From Dyadobacter sp. CY323 (GTDB lineage: Bacteria > Bacteroidota > Bacteroidia > Cytophagales > Spirosomataceae), in contig NZ_JAJUXH010000025.1 of assembly GCF_021390245.1 (NCBI RefSeq), positions 1 to 55,924 of the forward strand: a stretch of 55,924 nucleotides of DNA. Direction: 5' to 3'. How positions within the stretch are numbered: position 1 is the stretch's first letter; the number at the start of each line of letters is the position of its first letter. Below, piece by piece: positions 7,269 through 15,349 of this stretch. The notes below the pieces were generated by a model. That model was given only the letters and a program-made list of their open reading frames with translations, did not search any database and had not been told where the DNA came from. Both the position numbers and the translations under genes were made by a program.

Positions 7269-8723
7269 TTAAAATTCGCGCAGCAACGGCATGCTCATAC
7301 AATGTGACCCGCCACGCGCGCGGGATAGTTCTGCGGAAGGAAGCATAATGAACGTATCCGTCAAATTGTCTGGCGAAAGCTCCCCTGTTTCAAACTTTTC
7401 CAGCAGATCCCGTGCACTAATGGCATTGAAACCTTCCCGGCGAAAAGCCTCTAATGTCTTGTCATTTCGATCGTATCCGATGACGACACCATCTCTTAAT
7501 GCCAGTAAATTGCAGGAGTCGGTCCATTGTTCGCGCTCGCCATATGGAAATTCATTTCCGCCCGAATAAATAAAACGAACGGGTTCTGTACTTCCCAAAT
7601 CTTCGGTGCTCACTTCTGCCAATAAATCTTCCAGGTTTTCTATTTCCCGGGGTTGCTGTTCGCTTCCTTTCCTGAACTGGAGAATGCGGAATTCCTTATT
7701 ACTATCTGTGGATGCGAAAAAATGCAGCACATCCTTTTTCCTAGCCTCGTCACCCACTCTCGCCAGGGATCCGAGCAAAACCCAAATATTCTTTTTTACC
7801 TGTGTAAATATGGTGTCAATGTGCATATAGTCCCTTTTTTTAGGGATTTTGATGATTGAGATCTTTTCAACCACATTCTTTTCAAACAGGATTTTCATAA
7901 CCTGCTGCGCCGCATATAAAGATGTTCTTTCGCTGCACCCGATCAGCAAATGGTTCGGTGCTACCATCATCACGTCTCCACCTTCTAACGTACAACGCTG
8001 AAAATCACTGGCTTTTTCGTCATCGGGCAATAAAAAATGCCGTTCATTTTCAGGTATTTCAATGAGGTTTTTGCGGATATGTGCAAAAAGGGGATGGTAA
8101 AAAAATACAAATTGGGCCAGAATGGATTCGCGGGTCCGGGCTGTTTTGGCAGGTTTGTTGAGCAGAATATGGTCATTGATTACGATCCCGATATCTCTTG
8201 TGAAAATCAGGTTTGGCACCGGCGCGAAAAGCATCCGTTCATCCGAGTAGGAACCGGAGATGAATATCTTGGCCAGCTCATTCGGATCGTAGGTATTTAA
8301 TTCTTCCTGAATGTGGTAGGGGCATCGCTCGATCCCACAAATGGCCGAAGTCAGCTTCACCCGCGTCTGGTCGTCTTGAAGGATTTCACTTAATAACCGC
8401 TGAATTTCGACTACGCGGTCAGAGGAGAAATAATTTTCGGATCCCGGGATGTAGAAAGATCTTCCGCGGTCTTTGTCAATTTCGCTCAGCCTTCCCTTAA
8501 TTTTCTCAGGATCAAGAAAATACAGGAGTATTTTGACGTAGAAATCGTATTCATCTCGTCGCATCGTATCGAGGTGTACAATGTCTTCAAACAGCCAATC
8601 CTGGGCTTTACTCGGTACGACTTTACCTAATCCACGATCGGGACTGTGAATAAGGAGCCTTTTCAGCGTGCCCGTTTCGGACGATACTTGAATAGGAAAA
8701 TCGGATGATGGGTTTGTTGTCAT
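7269..8723 (-). CDS. arginine deiminase family protein
   Basis: The 484-residue protein carries the arginine deiminase landmarks: FTRDIG, CTLEGGDVMM, MHIDTIFT and the catalytic cysteine region RGGSHCMSMPL (Cys475) at the C terminus. The enzyme converts arginine to citrulline and ammonia in the cytoplasm. It is about 70 residues longer than classical ArcA, with an extra region between the histidine motif and the C-terminal part. No carbamoyltransferase or carbamate kinase gene is nearby. The citrulline hydrolase gene follows it, suggesting a two-step arginine-to-ornithine route. Specificity for arginine over related guanidino compounds is inferred. Confidence 0.85.
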   Translation of the reverse strand: MTTNPSSDFPIQVSSETGTLKRLLIHSPDRGLGKVVPSKAQDWLFEDIVHLDTMRRDEYDFYVKILLYFLDPEKIKGRLSEIDKDRGRSFYIPGSENYFSSDRVVEIQRLLSEILQDDQTRVKLTSAICGIERCPYHIQEELNTYDPNELAKIFISGSYSDERMLFAPVPNLIFTRDIGIVINDHILLNKPAKTARTRESILAQFVFFYHPLFAHIRKNLIEIPENERHFLLPDDEKASDFQRCTLEGGDVMMVAPNHLLIGCSERTSLYAAQQVMKILFEKNVVEKISIIKIPKKRDYMHIDTIFTQVKKNIWVLLGSLARVGDEARKKDVLHFFASTDSNKEFRILQFRKGSEQQPREIENLEDLLAEVSTEDLGSTEPVRFIYSGGNEFPYGEREQWTDSCNLLALRDGVVIGYDRNDKTLEAFRREGFNAISARDLLEKFETGELSPDNLTDTFIMLPSAELSRARGGSHCMSMPLLREF

Positions 8724-8930
8724 GAATGAAGTGTTGAAAAACCGTAGCCCGCAAAGTAAATGTTTCTTTTTTAATAAAACAGGGTTCAGTACAACTGCCT
8801 GGTGCTGTGACTATTTCATTTATAAATATGGAATGAACGGGAACAAGGCGTCTTTTAAAAAGGTTGTAGAATATATGTGGTTCACGCATTTGGGCGTTTT
8901 GCTTCATTTTCTTTTACGGGCAAAGCGTGT

Positions 8931-8938
8931 TACTTTTG
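8931..8938 (+). promoter_or_regulatory. candidate -7 box for the suf operon
   Basis: TACTTTTG fits the Bacteroidota -7 box TAnnTTTG exactly, 43 bases before the sufC ATG. The -33 element is not clear. The rest of the divergent gap (8724-8980) shows no other structure I trust. Confidence 0.45.
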
Positions 8939-8980
8939 CGGTAAATTTCCACGAACTATATTCTAAGTATAAAATCAATT

Positions 8981-9739
8981 ATGCTCTCTATTAATGACTT
9001 ACGTGCCTCAGTTGAAGGTAAGGAAATATTAAAAGGCATCAACCTGGAAGTGAAGCCGGGTGAAGTGCACGCGATAATGGGGCCAAACGGTTCGGGAAAA
9101 AGTACCTTGGCGTCGGTTTTGGCAGGCAGAGAGGAATATGAAGTTACTGGAGGAAATGTAATCTTTGACGGTAAAGAGATATTGGAAATGGCACCCGAAG
9201 AAAGGGCTGCGCAGGGTATCTTCCTTGCGTTTCAATATCCGGTAGAAATTCCAGGTGTAACAACCATCAACTTTCTTAAGACAGCGGTTAATGAAATCCG
9301 CAAGTATAGAGGTGAAAGCCCGCTGGACGCTGCGCAGTTCCTGAAAATGGTTCGCGAAAAAGCCAAGTTGGTGAGTATGAACGACTCTCTTCTGAAAAGA
9401 GCTTTAAATGAAGGATTTTCGGGTGGTGAGAAGAAAAGGAATGAAATTTTCCAGATGGCCGTTCTTGAACCTAAGCTGGCTATCTTGGATGAGACCGATT
9501 CAGGTCTGGATATAGATGCTTTACGGATTGTAGCAGAAGGAGTTAACTCACTTCGTTCGCCCGATCGTGCAGCGATTGTTGTGACCCATTATCAGCGTTT
9601 GCTCGACTACATCGTACCCGATTTTGTTCATGTTCTTTACAAAGGCAGGATCGTGAAGTCCGGCCCGAAAGAGCTGGCTTTGGAGCTGGAAGAAAAGGGT
9701 TATGATTGGATCAAGGCAGAAGTTGAAGCAGTAAGTTAA
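8981..9739 (+). CDS. sufC: SufC, Fe-S assembly ATPase
   Basis: The 252-residue ABC-type ATPase has Walker A GPNGSGKST (residues 34-42), the signature FSGGEKKRNE and Walker B LAILDETDSGLD. The Glu-Thr-Asp-Ser-Gly-Leu-Asp stretch and the ERAAQGIFLAFQYP region are typical of SufC. SufC drives the SufBC2D scaffold, which builds iron-sulfur clusters in the cytoplasm. It is the first gene of the operon here, and its scaffold partner SufB is not encoded in this window. SufD follows 17 bases downstream. Confidence 0.95.
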   Translation: MLSINDLRASVEGKEILKGINLEVKPGEVHAIMGPNGSGKSTLASVLAGREEYEVTGGNVIFDGKEILEMAPEERAAQGIFLAFQYPVEIPGVTTINFLKTAVNEIRKYRGESPLDAAQFLKMVREKAKLVSMNDSLLKRALNEGFSGGEKKRNEIFQMAVLEPKLAILDETDSGLDIDALRIVAEGVNSLRSPDRAAIVVTHYQRLLDYIVPDFVHVLYKGRIVKSGPKELALELEEKGYDWIKAEVEAVS

Positions 9740-9756
9740 GTATCAATTACGTATCA

Positions 9757-11073
9757 ATGAGTACCGAAACAATAGATTTAAAAACCAGGCTGATCACCGA
9801 TTTTCACGCTCGTGAATCGGTAATGAATGGCGAGGCTTCTTCGGAATTTCACCAGAAAAAGCGTGCTGCATTAGCCGAGTTTGACCGGTTGGGCTTCCCG
9901 ACTATTCGTCATGAAGAATGGAAGTACAGCAATGTAAAAGATCTGATAAGTGCTTCGTATAACTTTGGAGCGGAAGGTTCAGTAGGTTTTGCGGAACTGG
10001 AAGACCTGAAAATTCCTGAGCAGGATGCGAACATTGTTTATTTTGTGAACGGACATTATTCCGCCGAGCTTTCCAGATTTGTTTCTTCTCAAACCGAAAT
10101 TACAATAAGCTCTCTTTCAGAAGCCTACAAAAAAACTCCGGCACTGGTCACTTCTTATTTCGATGAGCTGACAAAAGGCGGGCAGGATGCATTTACTGCT
10201 TTGAATACGGCATTTGCCCAGGATGGTATTTTTATTCATGTTCCTGATAATCAGTCGGTAACCCATCCTGTTATTCTTCGTTTTGTAAGTGACGCAAGAG
10301 TTCAGAATGTGGGGAGCCAGCCTCGTAACATTATTGCAGTGGGCCGGAATTCATCGTTGAAACTGGCGGAGGCTTTCAGGACATTGGGTACAGAAAGATC
10401 ATTTACAAATGCGGTTACTGAGATTTATGTGGGCGAAGATGCAAATGTAGAGTACTATAAAGTACAAAATGAGAGCGACAATGCCTATCACATCGGTACC
10501 ACACAGGTGCGCATGTCAGATCGTTCCCATTTTTATGCGGGAACTGTCACATTGAATGGGCGTTTTACCAGAAATAACCTGAACATTGTGCTTGACGGTG
10601 AACGTTGTGATGCACATATGTATGGACTTTATTTCCCTGATGGCACGCAGCATGTTGATAATCATACAGTAGCCGATCATTGCAAGCCCAACTCGGAAAG
10701 TAACGAGTTATATAAAGGAATTTTGAGGGATAGGGCGAAAGGTGTTTTCAACGGAAAGATCTTTGTTCGTCCCGATGCCCAGAAAACGAATGCATTTCAA
10801 TCCTGCAAAAACATCGTTCTCTCACCGGATGCAACGATGAACACCAAGCCGCAACTTGAGATATTTGCGGATGATGTGAAATGTTCTCATGGAACGACAA
10901 CCGGCCAGATTGATGAGGAAGCATTGTTTTATATGCGTTCCCGGGGGATTTCCCGGCCCGAGGCAATGGCGCTGTTAATGTATGCATTTTGTGCGGACGT
11001 GGTTTCTCAGATTAAGATCGATTCCATAAGAGAATATCTCGAAGGTGTGATCGCGAAAAAATTGGCATCCTGA
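9757..11073 (+). CDS. sufD: SufD, Fe-S assembly scaffold subunit
   Basis: This 438-residue protein of the SufB/SufD family has an N-terminal helical domain with RHEEWKYSNV, a right-handed beta-helix core and the C-terminal DDVKCSHGTTTGQIDE motif. The HEEWKYS segment, the length and the lack of SufB-type N-terminal motifs identify it as SufD. It forms the SufBC2D complex with SufC and SufB. A terminator-like hairpin lies in the 98-base gap before sufS. Confidence 0.95.
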   Translation: MSTETIDLKTRLITDFHARESVMNGEASSEFHQKKRAALAEFDRLGFPTIRHEEWKYSNVKDLISASYNFGAEGSVGFAELEDLKIPEQDANIVYFVNGHYSAELSRFVSSQTEITISSLSEAYKKTPALVTSYFDELTKGGQDAFTALNTAFAQDGIFIHVPDNQSVTHPVILRFVSDARVQNVGSQPRNIIAVGRNSSLKLAEAFRTLGTERSFTNAVTEIYVGEDANVEYYKVQNESDNAYHIGTTQVRMSDRSHFYAGTVTLNGRFTRNNLNIVLDGERCDAHMYGLYFPDGTQHVDNHTVADHCKPNSESNELYKGILRDRAKGVFNGKIFVRPDAQKTNAFQSCKNIVLSPDATMNTKPQLEIFADDVKCSHGTTTGQIDEEALFYMRSRGISRPEAMALLMYAFCADVVSQIKIDSIREYLEGVIAKKLAS

Positions 11074-11105
11074 AATACCCGGCTTGTCCGGCAACTATTT
11101 ATTGC

Positions 11106-11154
11106 AACCCAACCTATGCGGCCCAACCTTCAATTCTTTGGGTTGGGTTTTTTT
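11106..11154 (+). terminator. terminator/attenuator-like hairpin inside the suf operon
   Basis: GGTTGGGTT (11141-11149) runs into a T run ending at 11154. It can pair with either of two upstream arms: AACCCAACC (11106-11114, 9 bp, long loop) or CCCAACC (11122-11128, 7 bp, 12-base loop). It lies between sufD and sufS. It may cause partial termination, or allow switching between two pairings. Confidence 0.6.
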
Positions 11155-11171
11155 CTAAAATATGATTTCCG

Positions 11172-12398
11172 ATGAGCAATACTCTTGATATAAATTCAAT
11201 ACGGAATGATTTTCCGATCTTAAACGAAGTGGTGAATGGAAGGCCGCTGGTGTATTTCGATAATGCGGCAACTACTCAGAAACCCAGACTGGTACTCGAT
11301 GCATTGTCGGGCTATTACGAGCATTATAATGCCAACATTCACAGGGGAATACATCATCTAGCTGAAAAGGCGACTTCTGCTTTTGAGCAATCGAGGAAGC
11401 GTTTACAAGCGTTTCTGAACGCGGAGTTTTCTGAGGAAATCATTTTTACTTATGGCACAACCGATGGTATTAACCTGGTCGCATCCAGTTACGGGAGGGC
11501 ATTTTTGAAGGCAGGGGACGAAGTGATTATCTCGACCATGGAGCATCATTCCAACATTGTTCCGTGGCAAATGCTTTGTGAGGAAAAAGGGTGCATTTTA
11601 AAAGTTATCCCCATTAACGATGACGGCGAGATCCTGATGGACGAGTATGAAAAGCTGCTAACAGAACGGACCAAATTTGTTTCTGTGGTACATGTTTCAA
11701 ATTCATTGGGTACGATTAATCCTATTAAAGAGATTATCGAAAAAGCACATGCTGTTGGCGCAAAGGTCTTAATTGACGGCGCACAAGCCAGTTCTCACCT
11801 GGAAATTGACGTGCAGGATTTGAATTGTGACTTTTACACTTTGTCATTACATAAGATCTACGGGCCAACCGGAATGGGCATTTTGTATGGCAAGAGAGAT
11901 TTACTGAACGCGATGCCGCCTTACCGCGGGGGCGGGGAGATGATTAAAGAAGTGACGTTTGAAAAAACCACTTACAACGAGCTGCCATATAAATTCGAAG
12001 CCGGTACGCCTAATATTGCGGATGTAGTAGCTGCGAAATATGCATTGGATTATGTCGATAATTTGGGCAAAACCAATATCGCAGCTTATGAAAATGAGCT
12101 TTTGAAATATGCGACGGAGGCAGTTAGTGAAATTGCCGGTCTGAGGATCATTGGTAAGGCCAAAAACAAGGTTAGCGTTCTTTCTTTTGTGATTGATGGC
12201 GTTCATCATCAGGATATCGGCGTGCTTTTGGATCAGCAGGGAATCGCCGTCCGTACGGGTCACCATTGTACACAACCCTTAATGAACCGATTCAATATCA
12301 CCGGAACCTCACGTGCATCTTTTGCTGTTTATAATACGATCGAAGAAATTGACAAGCTCGTCGTGGGCCTTCATAAGGTGAAGAAAATGCTTGGATAA
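11172..12398 (+). CDS. sufS: SufS cysteine desulfurase
   Basis: The 408-residue PLP enzyme has the SufS/group II features. The PLP-binding Lys228 is in SLHKIYGPTGMG, the His and Asp residues are in STMEHHSN and IDGAQASSH, and the sulfur-carrying Cys366 is in RTGHHCTQPL. It removes sulfur from cysteine as a persulfide and passes it to SufE. It lies between sufD and a DUF5618 gene, with sufE one gene further on. Confidence 0.95.
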   Translation: MSNTLDINSIRNDFPILNEVVNGRPLVYFDNAATTQKPRLVLDALSGYYEHYNANIHRGIHHLAEKATSAFEQSRKRLQAFLNAEFSEEIIFTYGTTDGINLVASSYGRAFLKAGDEVIISTMEHHSNIVPWQMLCEEKGCILKVIPINDDGEILMDEYEKLLTERTKFVSVVHVSNSLGTINPIKEIIEKAHAVGAKVLIDGAQASSHLEIDVQDLNCDFYTLSLHKIYGPTGMGILYGKRDLLNAMPPYRGGGEMIKEVTFEKTTYNELPYKFEAGTPNIADVVAAKYALDYVDNLGKTNIAAYENELLKYATEAVSEIAGLRIIGKAKNKVSVLSFVIDGVHHQDIGVLLDQQGIAVRTGHHCTQPLMNRFNITGTSRASFAVYNTIEEIDKLVVGLHKVKKMLG

Positions 12399-12453
12399 TT
12401 TTTCTTAAATTGACCCAGCCAGGTTCTACATATAAACCAAACTATATACACAT

Positions 12454-12834
12454 ATGCCCAACACAGTACAGGAAGCAAAGCGTTATCTAGATAATGCGAA
12501 GGAGATTTTAAGAGAAAAGGCTAAGAAGGAAGATGGTTTTTATCATGACAAAAAGTATGTGAAGTTAGCAGGACATGCCGCGTATACAGGGGTTCTGGTT
12601 GCGTTAGATGCTTTGTTTGAGAATAAAAACAAAGGTCGCAAAAATGTTGAATGGTATTTAGAAAAAATAGGAAGGATGGATAGAAAGGCTTTGGCTTCTT
12701 TCAATGCCGCCTATGATACGCTTCACTTAGCAATGGGCTACGACGGCAATACTGCCGCTGATGTTTCGACAGCCGGAATAAAACTTGCTGAATCACTTAT
12801 TAATTGGGTTGAGACAAGAACGACCGTTGTGTAA
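12454..12834 (+). CDS. DUF5618-like small helical protein
   Basis: The 126-residue, all-helical protein resembles DUF5618 (EAKRYLDNAKEILR at the start, YVKLAGHAAYTGVL in the middle, YDTLHLAMGY towards the end). The His/Tyr-containing helices recall HEPN-like folds, but I cannot assign an activity. It is inserted between sufS and sufE on the same strand with short gaps (55 and 30 bases), so it is probably co-transcribed with the SUF genes. Whether it acts in cluster assembly or is only a passenger is unknown. Confidence 0.75.
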   Translation: MPNTVQEAKRYLDNAKEILREKAKKEDGFYHDKKYVKLAGHAAYTGVLVALDALFENKNKGRKNVEWYLEKIGRMDRKALASFNAAYDTLHLAMGYDGNTAADVSTAGIKLAESLINWVETRTTVV

Positions 12835-12864
12835 TTATAAACACCGTTGGATAATTTAGAATCA

Positions 12865-13293
12865 ATGACGATAAACGAGATACAGGACGAACTAATTTCG
12901 GATTTTGAATTGTTTGATGATTGGGAGAGCAAGTACGAGTACATTATAGATCTCGGAAAGCAGTTTCCCCCTCTTGAAGAACAATACAAAACCGAAGAAA
13001 ATATTATTAAAGGTTGCCAGTCCAGAGTTTGGCTCAATGCTTATATGGACGGGGAGCTTTTGAAATTTGAGGCGGATAGTGATGCCATTATCGTTCGGGG
13101 ATTGGTGAGTATGCTTGTCAAAGTGTTATCTGGCCATACTCCTGAAGAAATAGCGATGGCCGATCTATATTTCATGGAGAGGATCGGACTACACCAACAT
13201 CTTGCACAGACGAGATCGAATGGATTGGCGGCGATGTTGAAACAAATGAAAGCGTACGGTTTTGCTTTTCAGGCCAAATCGATCAATGTATAA
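12865..13293 (+). CDS. sufE: SufE sulfur-acceptor protein
   Basis: This 142-residue protein of the SufE family has the sulfur-accepting Cys51 in the conserved GCQSRVW motif, and DLGKQFPPL upstream. It accepts persulfide from SufS and stimulates the desulfurase. I start it at the ATG at 12865 (MTINEIQDEL). A TTG at 12847 would add six residues that do not look conserved. Confidence 0.93.
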   Translation: MTINEIQDELISDFELFDDWESKYEYIIDLGKQFPPLEEQYKTEENIIKGCQSRVWLNAYMDGELLKFEADSDAIIVRGLVSMLVKVLSGHTPEEIAMADLYFMERIGLHQHLAQTRSNGLAAMLKQMKAYGFAFQAKSINV

Positions 13294-13313
13294 GGATTAA
13301 TTTTTAGTCGAAA

Positions 13314-13625
13314 ATGTCAGAATCAGAATTAAAGGAAGAAGTAGTAAAAGCCATTAAAACCGTATATGACCCGGAGATCCCGGTCGATGTGTACGAGCTG
13401 GGACTGATTTACGACTTGAAGGTTTTTCCGGTAAATAATGTATTTGTATCAATGACCCTGACATCTCCTTCCTGCCCATCCGCCGGCACATTACCGGGAG
13501 AAGTAGAACAGAAAATCAGAGAAGTGGAAGGTGTAAATGACGTAAGCGTCGAACTCACTTTCGATCCGCCATATACCACCGAAATGATGTCGGAAGAGGC
13601 AAAACTGGAACTGGGTTTCATGTAG
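13314..13625 (+). CDS. sufT: SufT-like DUF59/MIP18 family protein
   Basis: The 103-residue protein is a single DUF59 (MIP18) domain with DPEIPVDVYELGLIYDL near the N terminus, SPSCPSAG with the conserved cysteine, and LTFDPPYT at the C-terminal side. Small proteins of this type inside SUF operons, called SufT, help mature or deliver Fe-S clusters to targets. It begins 20 bases after sufE. Confidence 0.9.
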   Translation: MSESELKEEVVKAIKTVYDPEIPVDVYELGLIYDLKVFPVNNVFVSMTLTSPSCPSAGTLPGEVEQKIREVEGVNDVSVELTFDPPYTTEMMSEEAKLELGFM

Positions 13626-13663
13626 ATGACTTTGGCTATCGATAGTATAAGCGAAAATAAAAG

Positions 13664-13687
13664 GCTAAAAGCTAACTGCTAAAAGCT
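13664..13687. repeat. short direct repeat GCTAAAAGCT x2
   Basis: GCTAAAAGCT occurs at 13664-13673 and again at 13678-13687, in the gap between sufT and the bacilliredoxin gene. The two copies are 14 bases apart start to start. It could be a small duplication or a protein binding site. Confidence 0.5.
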
Positions 13688-13721
13688 CCAAGACAAACAA
13701 TAACTTTAAACAATAAAGAAT

Positions 13722-14150
13722 ATGTATCCACCACAATTAGTGGCTCCGATGAAAGCCGAATTGGTAAATGCAGGTTTTCAGGATCTGACATCGGCCGAGG
13801 AAGTTGATAACTTCATGCAAAATACAAAAGGTACTGCGTTGGTAGTGATCAATTCAGTATGTGGTTGTGCGGCAGGAGCTGCACGTCCGGGAGTGAGAGC
13901 TGCATTGTCACGCAGCGAAATTAAGCCAGATCATCTTGCTACTGTTTTTGCTGGCGCAGATCTGGAAGCTACTGCTAAAATGCGTGAGTATACCTTGCCA
14001 TACCCACCTTCGTCACCTGCGGTTGCGCTTTTCAAAGACGGTGAGTTGATCCATTTCGTTGAGCGTCACCACATTGAAGGACGTTCTGCGGAAATGATCG
14101 CACAGCATTTGCAAATGGCATTCGAAGAATTTTGCGCTGAGGAAGCATAA
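13722..14150 (+). CDS. BrxA/BrxB family bacilliredoxin
   Basis: The 142-residue thioredoxin-fold protein begins MYPPQLVAPM and carries the CGC motif at residues 47-49 (NSVCGCAAG), both diagnostic of the YphP/YqiW bacilliredoxin family. In Firmicutes these proteins remove bacillithiol from oxidised protein thiols. In Bacteroidota the matching low-molecular-weight thiol may also be bacillithiol, which is inference. It closes the SUF gene group, with a terminator directly after it. Confidence 0.9.
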   Translation: MYPPQLVAPMKAELVNAGFQDLTSAEEVDNFMQNTKGTALVVINSVCGCAAGAARPGVRAALSRSEIKPDHLATVFAGADLEATAKMREYTLPYPPSSPAVALFKDGELIHFVERHHIEGRSAEMIAQHLQMAFEEFCAEEA

Positions 14151-14173
14151 TCCTTTCGGCTTCCATTACTAAT

Positions 14174-14213
14174 ACGGCTACTTTCGATAACTTTGAAAGT
14201 AGCCGTCTCTTTT
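14174..14213 (+). terminator. intrinsic terminator of the suf gene group
   Basis: ACGGCTACTTTC (14174-14185) pairs perfectly with GAAAGTAGCCGT (14195-14206) over a 9-base loop. CTCTTTT follows. It lies 23 bases after the bacilliredoxin stop. Confidence 0.85.
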
Positions 14214-14235
14214 AGATACTTTCAACTACGTTCAC

Positions 14236-15345
14236 ATGCGAGGACATCTTTTTTCAAAATATATTCCGCCGGAGCAAAATGCGAACAGCAAGTTTGACCA
14301 GCTTTTTGACATTTTTCAGCAGTTGTTATTAATGACTTCCGGAGATGTGAGTGAGGCCATGTCCTGGCTCAGCGAATTGGACCGTCAATATACACTCACC
14401 AATGATTCGTATGGGATCGGCGATTTTTTTGATGATCTGAAAAAGAAAGGATACATCACCGAAGAAAAAGAAGACGGAAAAAGTCGGATCGTGATGACGC
14501 CGAAAGCAGAGAAAAGCATTCGTAAAAGTGCTTTGGATGAGATCTTCGGAAAGTTGAAGCGATCAAAAACCGGCGGCAATCACCATACGCCCTATATGGG
14601 AGTGGGAGATGAACTGAGCAGCGATATTCGTGATTTTCAGTTTGGCGATACGCTCGACCAGATTGCCATGACGGAATCCATTAAGAATGCGCAGGTAAAT
14701 CACGGGATCGGCGATTTTATGCTGATGGAAAACGACCTGGAAGTGGTTGAGCGTGAGCAAAAAACGACTACCGCGACGGTCGTGATGATCGACATCAGCC
14801 ATTCCATGATCTTATACGGAGAGGACCGCATTACGCCTGCTAAAAAGGTAGCACTGGCATTAGCCGAGCTGATCCGGAGCAAATATCCAAAAGATTCATT
14901 GGACATCATTGTGTTTGGAAATGATGCCTGGCAGATTCAGATCAAGGATTTACCGTATCTGGAAGTGGGGCCTTATCATACCAACACAGTGGCCGGCCTC
15001 GAACTTGCGATGGATATTCTTCGGCGCAAAAAGACCCGTAACAAACAGATTTTCATGATTACCGACGGAAAACCGACTTGTTTAAAAGAAGGTATCCGGT
15101 ATTACAAAAATAGTTTCGGGTTAGATCGGAAGATCATCAATAAAACACTGACACTTGCCGCGCAATGCCGCAAGCTGGATATTCCGGTCACAACCTTTAT
15201 GATTGCGACCGATCCTTATTTGAAGCAATTTGTTCAAAACTTCACTCAGGTGAACAATGGGCGTGCGTATTATAGCAATTTGCAGGGTTTGGGAGGTTTT
15301 GTTTTAGAAGACTTTCAACGCAACCGCAGAAAAAACGTCAAGTAA
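14236..15345 (+). CDS. VWA domain protein (MoxR-AAA partner type)
   Basis: The protein has 369 residues. The N-terminal 170 residues are helical, and the rest is a von Willebrand A domain with a MIDAS metal site: DISHS at residues 186-190 and MITDGKPT later in the domain. There is no signal peptide, so it is cytoplasmic. Proteins of this kind work with MoxR/magnesium-chelatase-like AAA+ ATPases to remodel protein complexes or insert metals. The adjacent gene is not such an ATPase, but one exists at 43260-44795 in this window. The C terminus overlaps nothing and ends five bases from the convergent PIG-L gene. Confidence 0.85.
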   Translation: MRGHLFSKYIPPEQNANSKFDQLFDIFQQLLLMTSGDVSEAMSWLSELDRQYTLTNDSYGIGDFFDDLKKKGYITEEKEDGKSRIVMTPKAEKSIRKSALDEIFGKLKRSKTGGNHHTPYMGVGDELSSDIRDFQFGDTLDQIAMTESIKNAQVNHGIGDFMLMENDLEVVEREQKTTTATVVMIDISHSMILYGEDRITPAKKVALALAELIRSKYPKDSLDIIVFGNDAWQIQIKDLPYLEVGPYHTNTVAGLELAMDILRRKKTRNKQIFMITDGKPTCLKEGIRYYKNSFGLDRKIINKTLTLAAQCRKLDIPVTTFMIATDPYLKQFVQNFTQVNNGRAYYSNLQGLGGFVLEDFQRNRRKNVK

Positions 15346-15349
15346 GCTT

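Noticed and set aside
8722..8994. 90-residue frame in the divergent gap before sufC
   Set aside because: It overlaps the candidate promoter and the sufC start and shows no protein-like features.
9757..11073. Could this be SufB rather than SufD?
   Set aside because: The length (438), the RHEEWKYSNV segment and the overall pattern match SufD; SufB is longer and has different N-terminal motifs.
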